NCBI GenBank assembly: GCA_016201045.1
Contig: JACQDM010000007.1
Location: forward strand, 124,001-188,000
Source: Afipia sp.
GTDB taxonomy: Bacteria > Pseudomonadota > Alphaproteobacteria > Rhizobiales > Xanthobacteraceae
Direction: 5' to 3'
DNA: 64,000 nucleotides
The position numbers were made by a program, and so were the translations under genes. The notes under the pieces were generated by a model. It did no database searches. It worked only from the letters and a program-made list of their open reading frames with translations, and was not told the origin of the DNA. Positions 1 to 13,900 of this stretch are shown in pieces. Each line of letters opens with the position of its first letter. Within the stretch, counting starts at the first letter, position 1.

Positions 1-1919
1 ACGTCCGTCCCTCCGCCCATGGCGATGCCGACATCGGCTGCCGCTAAGGCTGGCGCGTCGTTGATGCCGTCGCCAATCTTGGCGACTGACCAGCCAGCTT
101 GCTGATACTTGGTGACTATTTCCTGCTTGTCTTCCGGCAGCAGCTCCGATTGGACCTCCATCTGGAGTTGCTGACCGAGGGCATTCGCGGTTCGATGATG
201 GTCGCCCGTCAACATTACTGTTTTGATTCCCATGTCGTTCAGTGCTTTGACGCCTGCTTTCGCGTCGGGACGAAGTTCGTCACGCATCGCGATTGCACCG
301 GCCAGTTCGTGCGCAATGACGACCATCGAAACGGTTTTTCCCTCATGATTGAGCGCCGATATTTGTGCTGCCTGTTCCGAACTGATCGTCACGCGCTCAC
401 CTGCGGCCTTGGGAGAACCGACGAAGACTTCCTGCCCCTCCACCATGGCGCGAACGCCCACTCCGCCCATCGCATTGGCGTCGGACGTCGGCGGTAACAA
501 AATTTTCCGCTCTGCGGCTTTAGCAACGATGGCAATAGCAAGCGGATGGCTCGATCCGGTTTCGAGTGCTGCAGCAAAGCGCAAAACGTCTGCATCACTT
601 CGGCCAAAGCCAATGATGTCTGTGACCTGCGGCTTGCCAGCCGTCAGCGTGCCGGTTTTGTCGAAGCATGCTAACGTGACTTTGCCAATTTGTTCGAGAA
701 CGGCACCACCCTTCAGCAACAATCCTCGACGGGCTCCGGCTGACAGGCTGGCGGCAATCGCGGCGGGCGTTGAAATGACCAGAGCGCACGGGCACCCGAT
801 AAGAAGAACGGCCAGTCCTTTATAAATCCAGCCATTCCAGGTTCCTCCAAATAGCAGCGGCGGAACGATGGCAACCAAAGCTGCGACGATAACGACTCCG
901 GGCGTGTAATATCGGGAAAAGCGATCGATGAAGCGTTCGGTGGGAGCCTTAGATTCCTGCGCTTCTTCCACCAGTCGAACCACGCGGGCAATCGTGTTAT
1001 CCGCCGCCGCAGCCGTTACGCGAACCCGCAGCAGCCCGTCGCCGTTGACGGTACCGGCAAACAGATTCTCATCTCGCCCTTTCCGAACCGGCGTGCTTTC
1101 ACCGGTCACGGGCGCCTCGTCGATTGAACTCTCTCCGGAAATGATGGTGCCATCCGCCGGGATGCGGTCGCCGGGTCGAACCTGGATCGTGGCTCCAACT
1201 GAAAGCGTGTCTGCTTGGACTTCGCGAACTTGACCGTTTTCTTCGAGGCGAGCCGTTTTCGGAACGAGTTTGGTCAGATCTTGAATGCTTGCCCGGGCTC
1301 GACTTGCGGCAACGCCCTCCAGGAGTTCGCCGATCAGAAACAGGAATACGACGGTTGCCGCCTCTTCCGTCGCTCCGATAATCACTGCGCCGACCGCAGC
1401 GATACTCATCAGCATCTCGATCGAGGTCGGCGTGCCGGCGCGCGCTGCGGCTACGGCTCGACGTCCGATGGGAATAAGGCCTACCAGCAACGCAAGCAGA
1501 AACGCCCAGTGCTCGGTCGCCGGAGCGACCTTTCCGATAATAAAGGCCGTCGCCAGCGCCAATCCCGACGCGATGGTGAGCATCCCTTTCCGTGTTCGCC
1601 ACCAATGTTGGTCGCCTTCAGCGGGTTTAATGTTTTTCAGTTGGGGTTCCGCTGACGGTCCGCCATTTGTTGCTCGGTAGGATGCATTCTCGAAAAGTTC
1701 GCTGCTTGTAACCCTGTATCCGAGTTTCGCTATCTGATTTCGGATGAGGTCTTCATTGTCGTCGGTGACGACTGTCACCGTTCCCGCCGACACCGATACG
1801 ATCACATCGCTGACGCCCGGCATGCGTTGCAGGGCATTTTCAATCTTTAATGCGCAAGAGGTGCAATCCATGCCCTCCACGCGTAGACGAACTTTGGCGA
1901 GCATAGCGGTTTCAGTCAT
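1..1919 (-). CDS. zntA: Zn2+/Cd2+/Pb2+-exporting P-type ATPase (partial, C-terminus outside the window)
   Basis: P1B-type ATPase that exports divalent soft metals from the cytoplasm. About 640 codons are present. Reading inward there is an N-terminal metal-binding domain with the motif MDCTSC, then the actuator domain motif TGES. Next come the membrane motif CPCALVISTP (the P1B-2, Zn/Cd/Pb form), the phosphorylation motif DKTGT, the SHPLA motif, TGDHHRTA, and GDGINDAPAL close to the left edge. The last roughly 80 to 90 residues, with the final membrane helices, are missing because the window ends. The ATG at 1919 has GGAG eight bases upstream; an in-frame ATG at 1958 has a poorly spaced site. 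The gene closes the czc operon, so Zn/Cd/Co resistance is the likely role. Confidence 0.93.
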   Translation of the reverse strand, partial: MTETAMLAKVRLRVEGMDCTSCALKIENALQRMPGVSDVIVSVSAGTVTVVTDDNEDLIRNQIAKLGYRVTSSELFENASYRATNGGPSAEPQLKNIKPAEGDQHWWRTRKGMLTIASGLALATAFIIGKVAPATEHWAFLLALLVGLIPIGRRAVAAARAGTPTSIEMLMSIAAVGAVIIGATEEAATVVFLFLIGELLEGVAASRARASIQDLTKLVPKTARLEENGQVREVQADTLSVGATIQVRPGDRIPADGTIISGESSIDEAPVTGESTPVRKGRDENLFAGTVNGDGLLRVRVTAAAADNTIARVVRLVEEAQESKAPTERFIDRFSRYYTPGVVIVAALVAIVPPLLFGGTWNGWIYKGLAVLLIGCPCALVISTPAAIAASLSAGARRGLLLKGGAVLEQIGKVTLACFDKTGTLTAGKPQVTDIIGFGRSDADVLRFAAALETGSSHPLAIAIVAKAAERKILLPPTSDANAMGGVGVRAMVEGQEVFVGSPKAAGERVTISSEQAAQISALNHEGKTVSMVVIAHELAGAIAMRDELRPDAKAGVKALNDMGIKTVMLTGDHHRTANALGQQLQMEVQSELLPEDKQEIVTKYQQAGWSVAKIGDGINDAPALAAADVGIAMGGGTD

Positions 1920-1966
1920 AGTTGCGGCTCCCGTGCGCGAGGTCGGATCCCTAGCCATCACCTGTT

Positions 1967-5894
<3,928 letters not shown>

Positions 5895-5902
<8 letters not shown>

Positions 5903-6842
5903 TGTCGCCCGATCCTTTCCCCAGTTCCGCCTTGATGATGAAACTGTTCTGTGCGGCATAGATGTCGCCTTCCAGCACGCCGAAGGTGATTTCGACAAAC
6001 TGCGGATCCCGCTCGCCGATCTCTACGTCTCGCGCTTCGAATTTCCCGCCGTTGCGGACGAAGACGACCGTGCGGTTTTCCCAGGTCTGCAGCGCGGAGG
6101 CCTTCACGGCGACGTTCACGGTTTTTTCGGACAACGTTAGCCGCCCGGTAACGAAGAGACCGGGCCGTAGCCGCTGTTCGGAATTCGGAACAACAGCCCT
6201 GGCGAGCGCGCTTTGGGTGTCGCTGCTGCCGACGGGCGACAGGTACGAAACCTTGGAATCGATGGGCGGCCCGCCGTCCGCCGGATCGATCAGAACCTGA
6301 TCGCCAATGCGGACTCGTTTGAGGTCGCGCCGATAGACGGAGAAATCGACCCATACGGTGGAGAGGTCCGCAATGACGAACGCCGGCTTCTGCTCTGAGA
6401 CGTATTCGCCGAGCGTCGTCTGCCGGTCGATAACCGTTCCGGCAAGTGACGCCTTCAGTTCATACGTCGTCAGGCTCTGGTTGCTTTCGACAATCGCAAG
6501 GACGTCGTCCTTCTGGACGCGATCGCCGATCCGTTTACGCACGTCCCGAACGATCCCGGGGAAACGGGGCGTGACCTGGACCAGCGATTCCTGGTTCGGC
6601 TGGGCCATCCCGTTCAGTAACAGGGTGTCGCGCAGCACGCCGGACGATGCCTTCGCAAGCTCGATTCCCGCCGTCTCGATCTTGGCATCGCTCAGGACGA
6701 CGCTGTCCGCGCGTTCATCCTTTTCAGCCTTCTCAGTTGGCGTCGTTTTGGTGGTTCCCGGCGTAAGCATCCGGTAGCTGCCATAGACAAGCGCTGCGGC
6801 GACTAGAATGAAGGCCAAATATCGGATCAATCCAGAACTCAT
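5895..6842 (-). CDS. czcB: Periplasmic adaptor (membrane fusion protein) of the Czc pump
   Basis: A 315-residue adaptor that links the RND pump to the outer-membrane channel. One N-terminal membrane anchor (residues 6 to 22) is followed by a charged linker. Then come a biotinyl-lipoyl-like half (PRFPGIVRDVRKRIGDRV), a short hairpin, the second lipoyl half and beta-barrel/membrane-proximal domains. It lacks the long N-terminal metal-binding extension of classical CzcB and the HMBD seen in the CusB at 14 kb. Start and stop overlap the neighbouring genes by ATGA or similar junctions, as expected for stoichiometric pump subunits. Family assignment is secure; the metal is inferred from czcA. Confidence 0.92.
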
Positions 6843-8113
6843 CTTGAACTCTCGCGGGTGAGCGAAAATGGGTTACCGGCGAGACCTTCAATCGTCGCAA
6901 CGGCAATGTGGAAATTCTGCAGGGCTTCCCGCTCCCGGAGCAGCGCCTGCAAGACAGAACCTCGAACGTCAAGCAGTTCCAGCAGCGTAAACCGGCCTTG
7001 CAAGTAGCCGCTCTGGATCGTTTCTGAAGCGCTGCGTGCATTTGGAATGACGGATGTCCGCAGCAGCTTCAGTTCGGCGAGCGCTCCGATTAGAGCATCG
7101 TAAGCGCGGCCCGCGATGCTGATAAGGACGAGTTTGTTGATCGCCCGCTCTGCATCGGTCTTCGCGAGCGTCTCCTGGGCAGCAATGATGTTGCCGCTGT
7201 TCTGATCGAACACCGGCAGCGGTATCGACACGCCGAGCCGCACCGCATTATCGTTGGTATCCTGGAAGTGCCGCCATCCCGCGGAAAGACGAACGTCGGG
7301 GATCGGCTTTAGGCGAGCTAGTATGAGATCGGCATTGCGTTGCGCCGTCACGGCCGTCCAGCGCATCAGTTGCGGGTTGGCCTCAATGGCCTGAACGACT
7401 GCTTGAAACGACGGCGGCTGGCCGATATTTGCGAGACGTCCCACCGCCTCGCCGAACTTAGGACTACTGTAGCCCATCAGGATCGCAAGGTCGCGCCGCG
7501 CCGTGGCCAGTTGGGTCTTGGCGCGCTCGCGATCGACCCTGAACAAGTCGGTCGCTACTTGCGCCCGCAATGTTTCTGCCGGAGAGGAAGCGCCCTCCTG
7601 GACACGCTTTTGCAGAAGCGGAATGAGCTGATCGAGGCTCGCAATCTGCTCATCGAAGATCTCAACCCGCCGCTGAGCACTCACCACCGTAATGAATGCG
7701 ACGGCCGTCTCCGACAGCACTTCCAACCGGGTTGCCCGCCGCTGCCAAACCGCGGTGCCGATGCCTGCGTCGCCGGCTGCCAGTCGCGCCTCTCGCTTTC
7801 CGCCGAGTTCAACGAGTTGGCTAAGTTGCAGGGTTGTTTCGGCCGATCGGACCCCCTTGTACGGCCCAGACCCGAGCGCGTTGTCGAGTTCGAACGAAAT
7901 ATCTGGGTTCGGAAGCGCGCCGGCCTGGACTTTTAGGCCGGTCGCAATGCCGATATCACGTTCGGCCGCGGTCAGACGCGGGTTAGCGGCCAAGGCGCGC
8001 TGCAGCGCCTGAGGCAGCGAAATCGATCGCGGCACCCTCTCGGCGGCTTCGACCGGAAATGTGACGACAAGCAATGCACACGTCAGGCGCAAAGCCACTC
8101 CTAGCAAATACAT
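6839..8113 (-). CDS. czcC: Outer-membrane efflux protein of the Czc pump (TolC family)
   Basis: A 424-residue TolC-type outer-membrane factor. A signal peptide ends near VEAAERV. The two repeated outer-membrane efflux domains are visible as long alpha-helical stretches with the usual LPQALQRALAANPRL start and PLPVFDQNSGN turn in the second half. It forms the exit duct for CzcA/CzcB. It is the first pump gene of the operon; a 121-residue Cys-containing secreted protein lies 60 bases upstream on the same strand. Its stop overlaps the czcB start (ATGA). Confidence 0.92.
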   Translation of the reverse strand: MYLLGVALRLTCALLVVTFPVEAAERVPRSISLPQALQRALAANPRLTAAERDIGIATGLKVQAGALPNPDISFELDNALGSGPYKGVRSAETTLQLSQLVELGGKREARLAAGDAGIGTAVWQRRATRLEVLSETAVAFITVVSAQRRVEIFDEQIASLDQLIPLLQKRVQEGASSPAETLRAQVATDLFRVDRERAKTQLATARRDLAILMGYSSPKFGEAVGRLANIGQPPSFQAVVQAIEANPQLMRWTAVTAQRNADLILARLKPIPDVRLSAGWRHFQDTNDNAVRLGVSIPLPVFDQNSGNIIAAQETLAKTDAERAINKLVLISIAGRAYDALIGALAELKLLRTSVIPNARSASETIQSGYLQGRFTLLELLDVRGSVLQALLREREALQNFHIAVATIEGLAGNPFSLTRESSR

Positions 8114-8173
8114 CAGCTCAACCGAAAAAGCGGAAAGACAGCGGCGCGGCGCGGCCGCTCGCGGCTACGATTT

Positions 8174-8539
8174 TCAGGCCAAATGTTTGGGGGGTGGCGT
8201 GTCAAGCCCAGGATAATCTTCCAGCAGTAAGGTCGGGGCCTCGAAGGATAATTTGACCGGTACGGCTAAAAGCTCGGCGACCGGCGGTAGCGCAGGGATT
8301 ACGACGGGAGCGCAGGTGTAACAATGCTCGACCACCGCCGGTGTCTTCTTCGCGCCTTCGTCAGACCTGTCCGTCACCGCACTGGCGTCAAGGGAATTAG
8401 CGGTTGCCAGCGCTTCCTCTGCGCAAGAAATCTCACCACCAAACCCAACGATTACGTACATGGCGACGAGCAAAACCGCCAGCACCCGGCGAAAAGCCGC
8501 TGCACGGGGAGCGCGTCTATGGGGGGCTGTTTGCCTCAT
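8174..8539 (-). CDS. Small DUF2946/CopL-like secreted protein heading the czc operon
   Basis: A 121-residue protein with a basic N-terminus, one hydrophobic segment (about residues 18 to 34), a His-Cys-x-x-Cys motif (EHCYTC) and a C-terminal PPPKHLA. The layout (membrane or signal segment, metal-ligand-rich middle, short hydrophobic stretch, Pro-Pro end) recalls DUF2946/CopL-like proteins near metal operons. Two other genes in this window (16826 and 23863) share it at the head of the other two metal operons. Direct family membership is my judgement from layout, not from an alignment. Binding of metal at the periplasmic face is plausible but unproven. Confidence 0.65.
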   Translation of the reverse strand: MRQTAPHRRAPRAAAFRRVLAVLLVAMYVIVGFGGEISCAEEALATANSLDASAVTDRSDEGAKKTPAVVEHCYTCAPVVIPALPPVAELLAVPVKLSFEAPTLLLEDYPGLDTPPPKHLA

Positions 8540-8644
8540 CGGGCTGGGTTATCAAACTTTGTGACGCAATACTATTACGATTCGGCTCCGAAGTCGGGGC
8601 CAACGCACAAGCGTTAGTAGGCAAGCCGAGATGACGCGATTGGA

Positions 8645-9016
8645 TCAGTCGTTATTGCGGTCGTAATAACTCTTCATGAGCCGATACCGCCCTCCGCTAG
8701 AAACAAAATCTTGGTGGAGACAACTTCCTTTATTACAAAATATTGACTGCCCGTCGCAGTACAGATGTTCGAAGTGCAGCCTCATTAAGCGCGAATTGTC
8801 GAAATAGGTCGCAAAGTAGTGACTAGCGCGCGGTGGATCTCGGCACATTCGGACGACAGCATTACGAACCTCGGGCGGCAGACGTTCGATATGTTCCGGA
8901 TTCCAAGGATCGTCGTGGCCAACTTGGCTGCCGCGAGCGAACGCGAGTGGTTGATTGCAAAGTAACAGCAAGACAATCCCAGCCGCGATCGCCGAAAGCC
9001 GCTCCCCAAATGCCCA
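8645..9016 (-). CDS. Conserved hypothetical secreted protein, Cys-containing
   Basis: About 123 residues from the ATG at 9016. There is a hydrophobic signal segment (AIAAGIVLLLL) and a mature part with DDPWNPEHIERLPPEVR followed by five Cys residues. The C-terminal half has a conserved look with paired Cys (CDGQSIFCNKGSC). Proteins of this kind are common in Bradyrhizobium relatives without known function. The open frame extends to a GTG at 9094, and another ATG lies at 9058; I prefer 9016 because it puts the signal peptide at the N-terminus, but no start has a strong ribosome site. It sits between the czc operon and the SigF region, probably as its own transcript. Confidence 0.65.
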   Translation of the reverse strand, partial: WAFGERLSAIAAGIVLLLLCNQPLAFARGSQVGHDDPWNPEHIERLPPEVRNAVVRMCRDPPRASHYFATYFDNSRLMRLHFEHLYCDGQSIFCNKGSCLHQDFVSSGGRYRLMKSYYDRNND

Positions 9017-9236
9017 CATACCAACACCCACCCATGGTGGAAGACTTGCCTGATGCATTCGCACAGCAGAGACTATCACGACGGTACGTGTCACACCAAA
9101 ATATAAACGGCCATTTTGCTATCATCTATCGCATCTGCGACTGCGCGGATTTGGGCCGCGCAGTCGCAGGCTCACTCTTCGATAGCATGGAGCGATGACG
9201 CATTGATGGGGGAAGAAGCCATCGCTTCATTGGGCA

Positions 9237-9497
9237 TTATCGAAGAGATTTTGGTCCACCACTGTAGCGGCCTACGTTGTTTCCGCCGGGCGTTACGGCG
9301 CCCTGGAAACGCGGTGCAATTTGGGTCGATGCGTATGCGGAGCTTGCGTCGTTCGGCGCGCCAGCGCGCCCTGCGCTCGCCGCAGCTTCATTGGGCCAAT
9401 ACCGCTTATCGGAAATTGTCGCGCCAGCGAGAGCTGCGGACGATATAGCCATCAAAGGCAGCACAACTGAAATTGCAATAAAACGTTTTGTAAACAT
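9237..9497 (-). CDS. Small secreted protein with its own SigF-type promoter
   Basis: An 86-residue protein: signal peptide (MFTKRFIAISVVLPLMAI..., cleavage after ALA), then a short Ala, Gly, Ser and Asn-rich mature peptide ending GGPKSLR. No Cys and no recognised domain. AAGGAG lies upstream of the ATG at a fair distance. The promoter region holds GTAACC, 16 bases, CGAA (9548 to 9573), the same arrangement as in front of the sigma factor gene at 10805. I infer that it belongs to the SigF regulon, which in Caulobacter responds to chromate and cadmium. Molecular function unknown. Confidence 0.75.
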   Translation of the reverse strand: MFTKRFIAISVVLPLMAISSAALAGATISDKRYWPNEAAASAGRAGAPNDASSAYASTQIAPRFQGAVTPGGNNVGRYSGGPKSLR

Positions 9498-9547
9498 GGT
9501 CCGGCTCCTTGTTTTCTGAAACGCAGCATTTGCGTCTCTTCAATGAG

Positions 9548-9573
9548 TTCGGAACGAAGTGACTTTCGGTTAC
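9548..9573 (-). promoter_or_regulatory. SigF-type ECF promoter in front of the 86-residue secreted protein
   Basis: On the minus strand GTAACC (9573 to 9568), then exactly 16 bases, then CGAA (9551 to 9548). This equals the consensus I know for Caulobacter SigF and Bradyrhizobium EcfF. The same motif with the same spacing stands before the sigma factor gene in this window, which makes chance unlikely. Confidence 0.75.
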
Positions 9574-9609
9574 ACATTCACGCTCACGTGAAGGCTGGCG
9601 GCGCTCCCA

Positions 9610-10251
9610 TCACCACCTCAACAATCGCGGTCCAAATATTGCGCCTGCGAAGGTGCAGAGCACAATAGTGCTGCCGTACCAGACTGCAATAAACGGTAGT
9701 GAATCGTCTGAACAATGCAGCGCGTAAGCCATCGCGCTTATCCCACCAGCAACAAGGCCAGTGAATGCACCGGTGAGCACGAGATTCGTGGGTGCGGCTC
9801 TTCGTACTGCCCAGATCGCAAGTGCAAATGGCGCAATCGCGATGATCGGAATCGAGAGAAGGCATTCAAGCCAGTCGTCCCCCATGATCATCTTGTCCCA
9901 GTGCGACTTGGGCGCGAACCAAAGATTGATCGTGGCAATCAGCGCAATTGCAAGGAATGGTAGTACAACCAGCGCAGACGATGCATTTCGCTCTCCGCCT
10001 GGCCGCGCCAGTCTTATTAAAAAGACAGTTGCAGTAGCGACAATCCCAAGCGCGAACGCAATCTTAAAACAAAGGAAAATCAATGCCCGAGCAGTTGTAA
10101 AATCCGCGCGCGTACCAAGCCCAACGATCATGATGCCCAGCGCAAACAAAAGCCCGACACAAAGCGCGACAAAAAATGTCCGCTCCATCGCTCCACGTTC
10201 AACAGGCTCGGCATTCTTACTCAGGATAGCGACGAGATCTTCTGTCTTCAT
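9610..10251 (-). CDS. nrsF: Anti-sigma factor NrsF (DUF1109 membrane protein)
   Basis: A 213-residue protein with six predicted membrane helices after a short cytoplasmic start (MKTEDLVAILSKNAEPV). Near the end it has the DUF1109 hallmark AYALHCSDDSLPFIAVWYG, with the Cys that is functionally important in NrsF. In Caulobacter NrsF holds SigF inactive at the membrane until metal or oxidative stress. The ATG overlaps the sigma factor stop by four bases, as expected for a coupled sigma/anti-sigma pair. A second Cys (WLECLLS) faces a loop. Sensing through these Cys residues is known for the family and inferred here. Confidence 0.9.
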   Translation of the reverse strand: MKTEDLVAILSKNAEPVERGAMERTFFVALCVGLLFALGIMIVGLGTRADFTTARALIFLCFKIAFALGIVATATVFLIRLARPGGERNASSALVVLPFLAIALIATINLWFAPKSHWDKMIMGDDWLECLLSIPIIAIAPFALAIWAVRRAAPTNLVLTGAFTGLVAGGISAMAYALHCSDDSLPFIAVWYGSTIVLCTFAGAIFGPRLLRW

Positions 10252-10805
10252 GTTTTTGCTTCCTGGGTAATCTCAATGGACATGGCCTTCAGTCCACGGT
10301 GAATATTTGTTTTAACGCCGGATTCCGTGATACCGCAACGGACAGCGGCTTCCGCCACGCTCAGCCCATCGAGTTTCACGGCTTCGATAGCGCACTGAAC
10401 TTTACTCGGAAGCTTTGCCAAAAGCCGCCTGACATCGATCTTGCTCTCGGCACTCAAATTGTCCTCGTCTGCCATGACGTCGTCTGCATCCTCGATCGGT
10501 ACATTCGCCCGCGATGTCTTGGTTCGACGGAGAAAATCGATGAGCTTATAACGCGCGACGGCGTACACCCAAGGCATCAATAGATTGGCCCGATCGTAAG
10601 TGTGCCGCTTGAGATGGATAGCCAAAACCGTCTCTTGCACCAAGTCTTCTGCCTCCTCTGGCCCTCTGCCAACACTCGCAAGCCTAACCTTAAAATACGC
10701 CCGCAGACGACTGCTCAGTCTTTCCAGCAGCGCGCGGTGCGACACCGCGTCGCCATTTAGGCTCGCAATCATCAGCGCCTTAAGTTCGATCTCGCTGGTC
10801 GACAT
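10248..10805 (-). CDS. sigF: ECF sigma factor, SigF/EcfF type
   Basis: A 185-residue two-domain ECF sigma factor. Region 2 contains AEDLVQETVLAIHLKRHTY and PWVYAVARYKLIDFLRR; region 4 has the helix-turn-helix SVAEAAVRCGITESGVKTNIHRGL. Partnering with a DUF1109 anti-sigma factor places it in the SigF/EcfF group. Its own promoter (10826 to 10851) carries the group's GTAACC-N16-CGAA motif, so it is probably autoregulated. Placement between two metal-efflux operons suggests response to metal or oxidative stress; the only other target visible here is the secreted protein at 9237. Confidence 0.93.
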   Translation of the reverse strand: MSTSEIELKALMIASLNGDAVSHRALLERLSSRLRAYFKVRLASVGRGPEEAEDLVQETVLAIHLKRHTYDRANLLMPWVYAVARYKLIDFLRRTKTSRANVPIEDADDVMADEDNLSAESKIDVRRLLAKLPSKVQCAIEAVKLDGLSVAEAAVRCGITESGVKTNIHRGLKAMSIEITQEAKT

Positions 10806-10825
10806 GGCTCCGTTATCTCTATTAG

Positions 10826-10851
10826 TTCGGCGGTCGCGCGGGTTTGGTTAC
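10826..10851 (-). promoter_or_regulatory. SigF-type promoter of the sigF-nrsF operon
   Basis: Minus strand: GTAACC at 10851 to 10846, 16-base spacer, CGAA at 10829 to 10826, about 20 bases before the sigF ATG. It matches the site at 9548 in both boxes and in spacer length. Supports autoregulation. Confidence 0.75.
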
Positions 10852-10932
10852 AGTCTTGGCCGGCTTTAACCAAAAAAGTTTCAACCTCACGAAACGACGC
10901 TCATATCCAATCGGACGGAAAAGAGTTTTAAT

Positions 10933-13900
10933 TTATTCCGCTGCGAGGGATCGATCTATTTTCGGAGAACCCCGTTTAGTTATGCCCTTCTCGGTTTCAA
11001 TTTCGACATCCAGCGCGGGAGGCAAGCGAAATCCCTTGATCAGCGCATATACTGCCGGAATCACGACCAGCGTCAGGATGGTCGAAGAGATCATGCCGCC
11101 GATCATAGGCACTGCAATGCGCTGCATAACTTCAGATCCTGTACCGGTGCTCCACAGGATCGGGATGAGACCGGCCATAATTGCGACGACCGTCATCATC
11201 TTGGGCCGCACGCGCTCAACCGCGCCCAGCATGATCGCTTCGTTGAGATCGCTGCGCGTGAACGCTCGGCCTTCACTACGGCGCTTCGCTTGAATTTCGG
11301 TCATGGCATGGTCGAGATAGATCAGCATGATGACGCCGGTCTCGGCGGCTACACCCGCGAGAGCAATGAACCCCACGGCTACCGCGACAGAGAAGTTGAA
11401 CCCAAGCCACCACATCAGCCACAGACCGCCGACCAGCGCGAATGGAAGTGACAGCATCACAATCAGCGTTTCGGTCAGACGCCGGAAATTGAGATAAAGC
11501 AGCAGGAAGATGATCAGCAGCGTCACAGGCACCACGATCTTCAACCTCGCAGTGGCGCGTTCCAGATATTCGAACTGACCACTCCAGACGACATAGTTAC
11601 CGGGCGGAAACTGAATACTGGCTGCGACAGCCGCCTTGGCATCGGCCACATAGCCGCCAAGATCGCGATCACGGATATCCACGAAAATATAGACGGCAAG
11701 CTGACCATTCTCGGTACGGATCGAGGTCGGACCGCGCGCAAGCTTGATCTCTGCAACCTCACCCAGCGGGACGGTGCCGCCGCCCGGCATCGCTACCAGC
11801 ACGTCACGGGCAATCGATTGTGGGTCGCTGCGCAGGTCGCGCGGATAGCGCAAGTTGACGCCGTAACGCTCGCGGCCTTCCACGGTGGTGGTAATCGTCT
11901 CACCGCCTAGCGCAGACGAAACCGTATCCTGCACGTCGCTGACCATAAGTCCGTAACGCGCCAGTGCTTCACGATTGGGAACGACATCGAGATAATATCC
12001 GCCAATGACGCGTTCGGCGTAGGCGCTTGAAGTTCCGGGAACCGCCTTCACGACGGTTTCGATCTGACGGGCGAGCTTTTCCATTTCGACGAGGTCAGTG
12101 CCGAGAACCTTGATGCCGATCGGCGTGCGAATTCCGGTCGCAAGCATGTCGGTGCGGGCTTTGATGGGCATAGTCCAGGCGTTAGAGACGCCTGGGAACT
12201 GCAACGCTTTATCCAGACCAGCGATCAACCCATCGACGGTCTGGCCCGCAGGCCATTCGTTCTTAGGTTTGAGATTGATGATCGTCTCAATCATTTCGGT
12301 GGGTGCAGGATCGGTCGCGGTCTCGGCACGTCCTGCTTTGCCGTAAACCGAGGCAACTTCCGGAAACGTCTTGATGATCTGGTTCTGGGTTTGCAGGATT
12401 TCCGCCGCCTTCGTCACCGACAACCCAGGCAAGGTCGTCGGCATATACATCAGCGTGCCTTCGTTAAGGCTCGGCATGAATTCTGTTCCTAGTTGCCGCG
12501 CTGGCCAGATCGAGACGACCAGCGCCCCAACAGCCAACGCAATTGTCAGCGTTCTCGCCTTCAGCACCCGCTGAATCAGCGGCCGATAGACCCAGATCAG
12601 GAATCGATTGATGGGATTTTTGTGCTCAGGGATAATTCGCCCGCGCACAAAGAGCACCATAAGGGCCGGCACCAAAGTAATTGAAAGAATCGCCGCTGCA
12701 GCCATCGAGAAGGTTTTGGTAAACGCCAGCGGACTGAACAGACGCCCTTCCTGAGATTCCATGGTGAAGATCGGCAAGAACGATACCGTGATAATCAGCA
12801 GGCTGAAGAATAGCGCGGGGCCGACTTCGCTGGCTGCTTCGATCAATATTTCGATGCGCGGCTTGTCCGGTGCTGCGCGTTCGAGATGCTTGTGCGCGTT
12901 CTCGATCATGACAATTGCGCCATCGATCATGGCGCCAATCGCGATGGCTATTCCGCCAAGGCTCATGATATTCGAGCCAACGCCGAGGACTTTCATGGCG
13001 CCGAATGCCATCAGGATGCCGACGGGCAACATCACAATCGCAACAAGCGCGCTGCGTACGTGCAGAAGGAACACGATACAGACCAGCGCCACCACAATGC
13101 TTTCTTCAGTGAGTGTGCGCTTGAGCGTCTCAATCGCGCTGTGAATAAGATTTGAGCGGTCATAGACCGGAATGATCTCAACACCTTTGGGTAGGGCTGA
13201 CGCCATATCGGCGAGGCGCGCTTTGACATTGTCGATGACATCCAGCGCATTCTGCCCGAAACGTTGCAGCGCAATGCCGCTGGCAACCTCACCCTCTCCG
13301 TTGAGTTCGGTAATACCCCGCCGCTCGTCCGGTCCAAGCTCGATCCGCGCCACATCTTTCAGGAGAACCGGCGTTCCCTTATCGACTTTCAGCACGATGC
13401 TTGAGAGATCGCCGACGCTTTTGACGTAGCCACGGCCACGCACCACAAATTCAAATTCTGATAACTCAACGGTTCGTCCACCGACATCCATGTTGCTGCC
13501 ACGAACTGCGTCACGAACTTTTGAAAGTGGGATATTAAACGATCTCAAACGGTTCGGATCGACGATGATGTTGTATTGCTTGACGAAGCCGCCGACGCTG
13601 GCAACCTCGGCCACACCTTCCGCCTTGGAGATGCCGTAGCGAACGGTCCAATCTTGCAAGGATCGCAAATCAGCCAGCGATTTATCCTTGGACTGCAATG
13701 CATATTGATAAACCCAACCCACGCCAGTGGCATCCGGGCCTAGTGTGGGCGTCACGCCAGCAGGCAACTTACGGGCTGCTGCGTTGAGATACTCCAGGAC
13801 GCGTGAACGCGCCCAATAGATGTCCGTGCCGTCCTCAAAGATGATGTAGACGAACGACACCCCGAAAAAAGAGAAACCCCGCACGACCTTCGATTTCGGC

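Noticed and set aside
389-1605. Several mid-size minus-strand open frames in the region of the left P-type ATPase suggested a broken gene
   Set aside because: One uninterrupted minus-strand frame from 1919 to the left edge encodes all ATPase motifs in order; the other frames are shadows.
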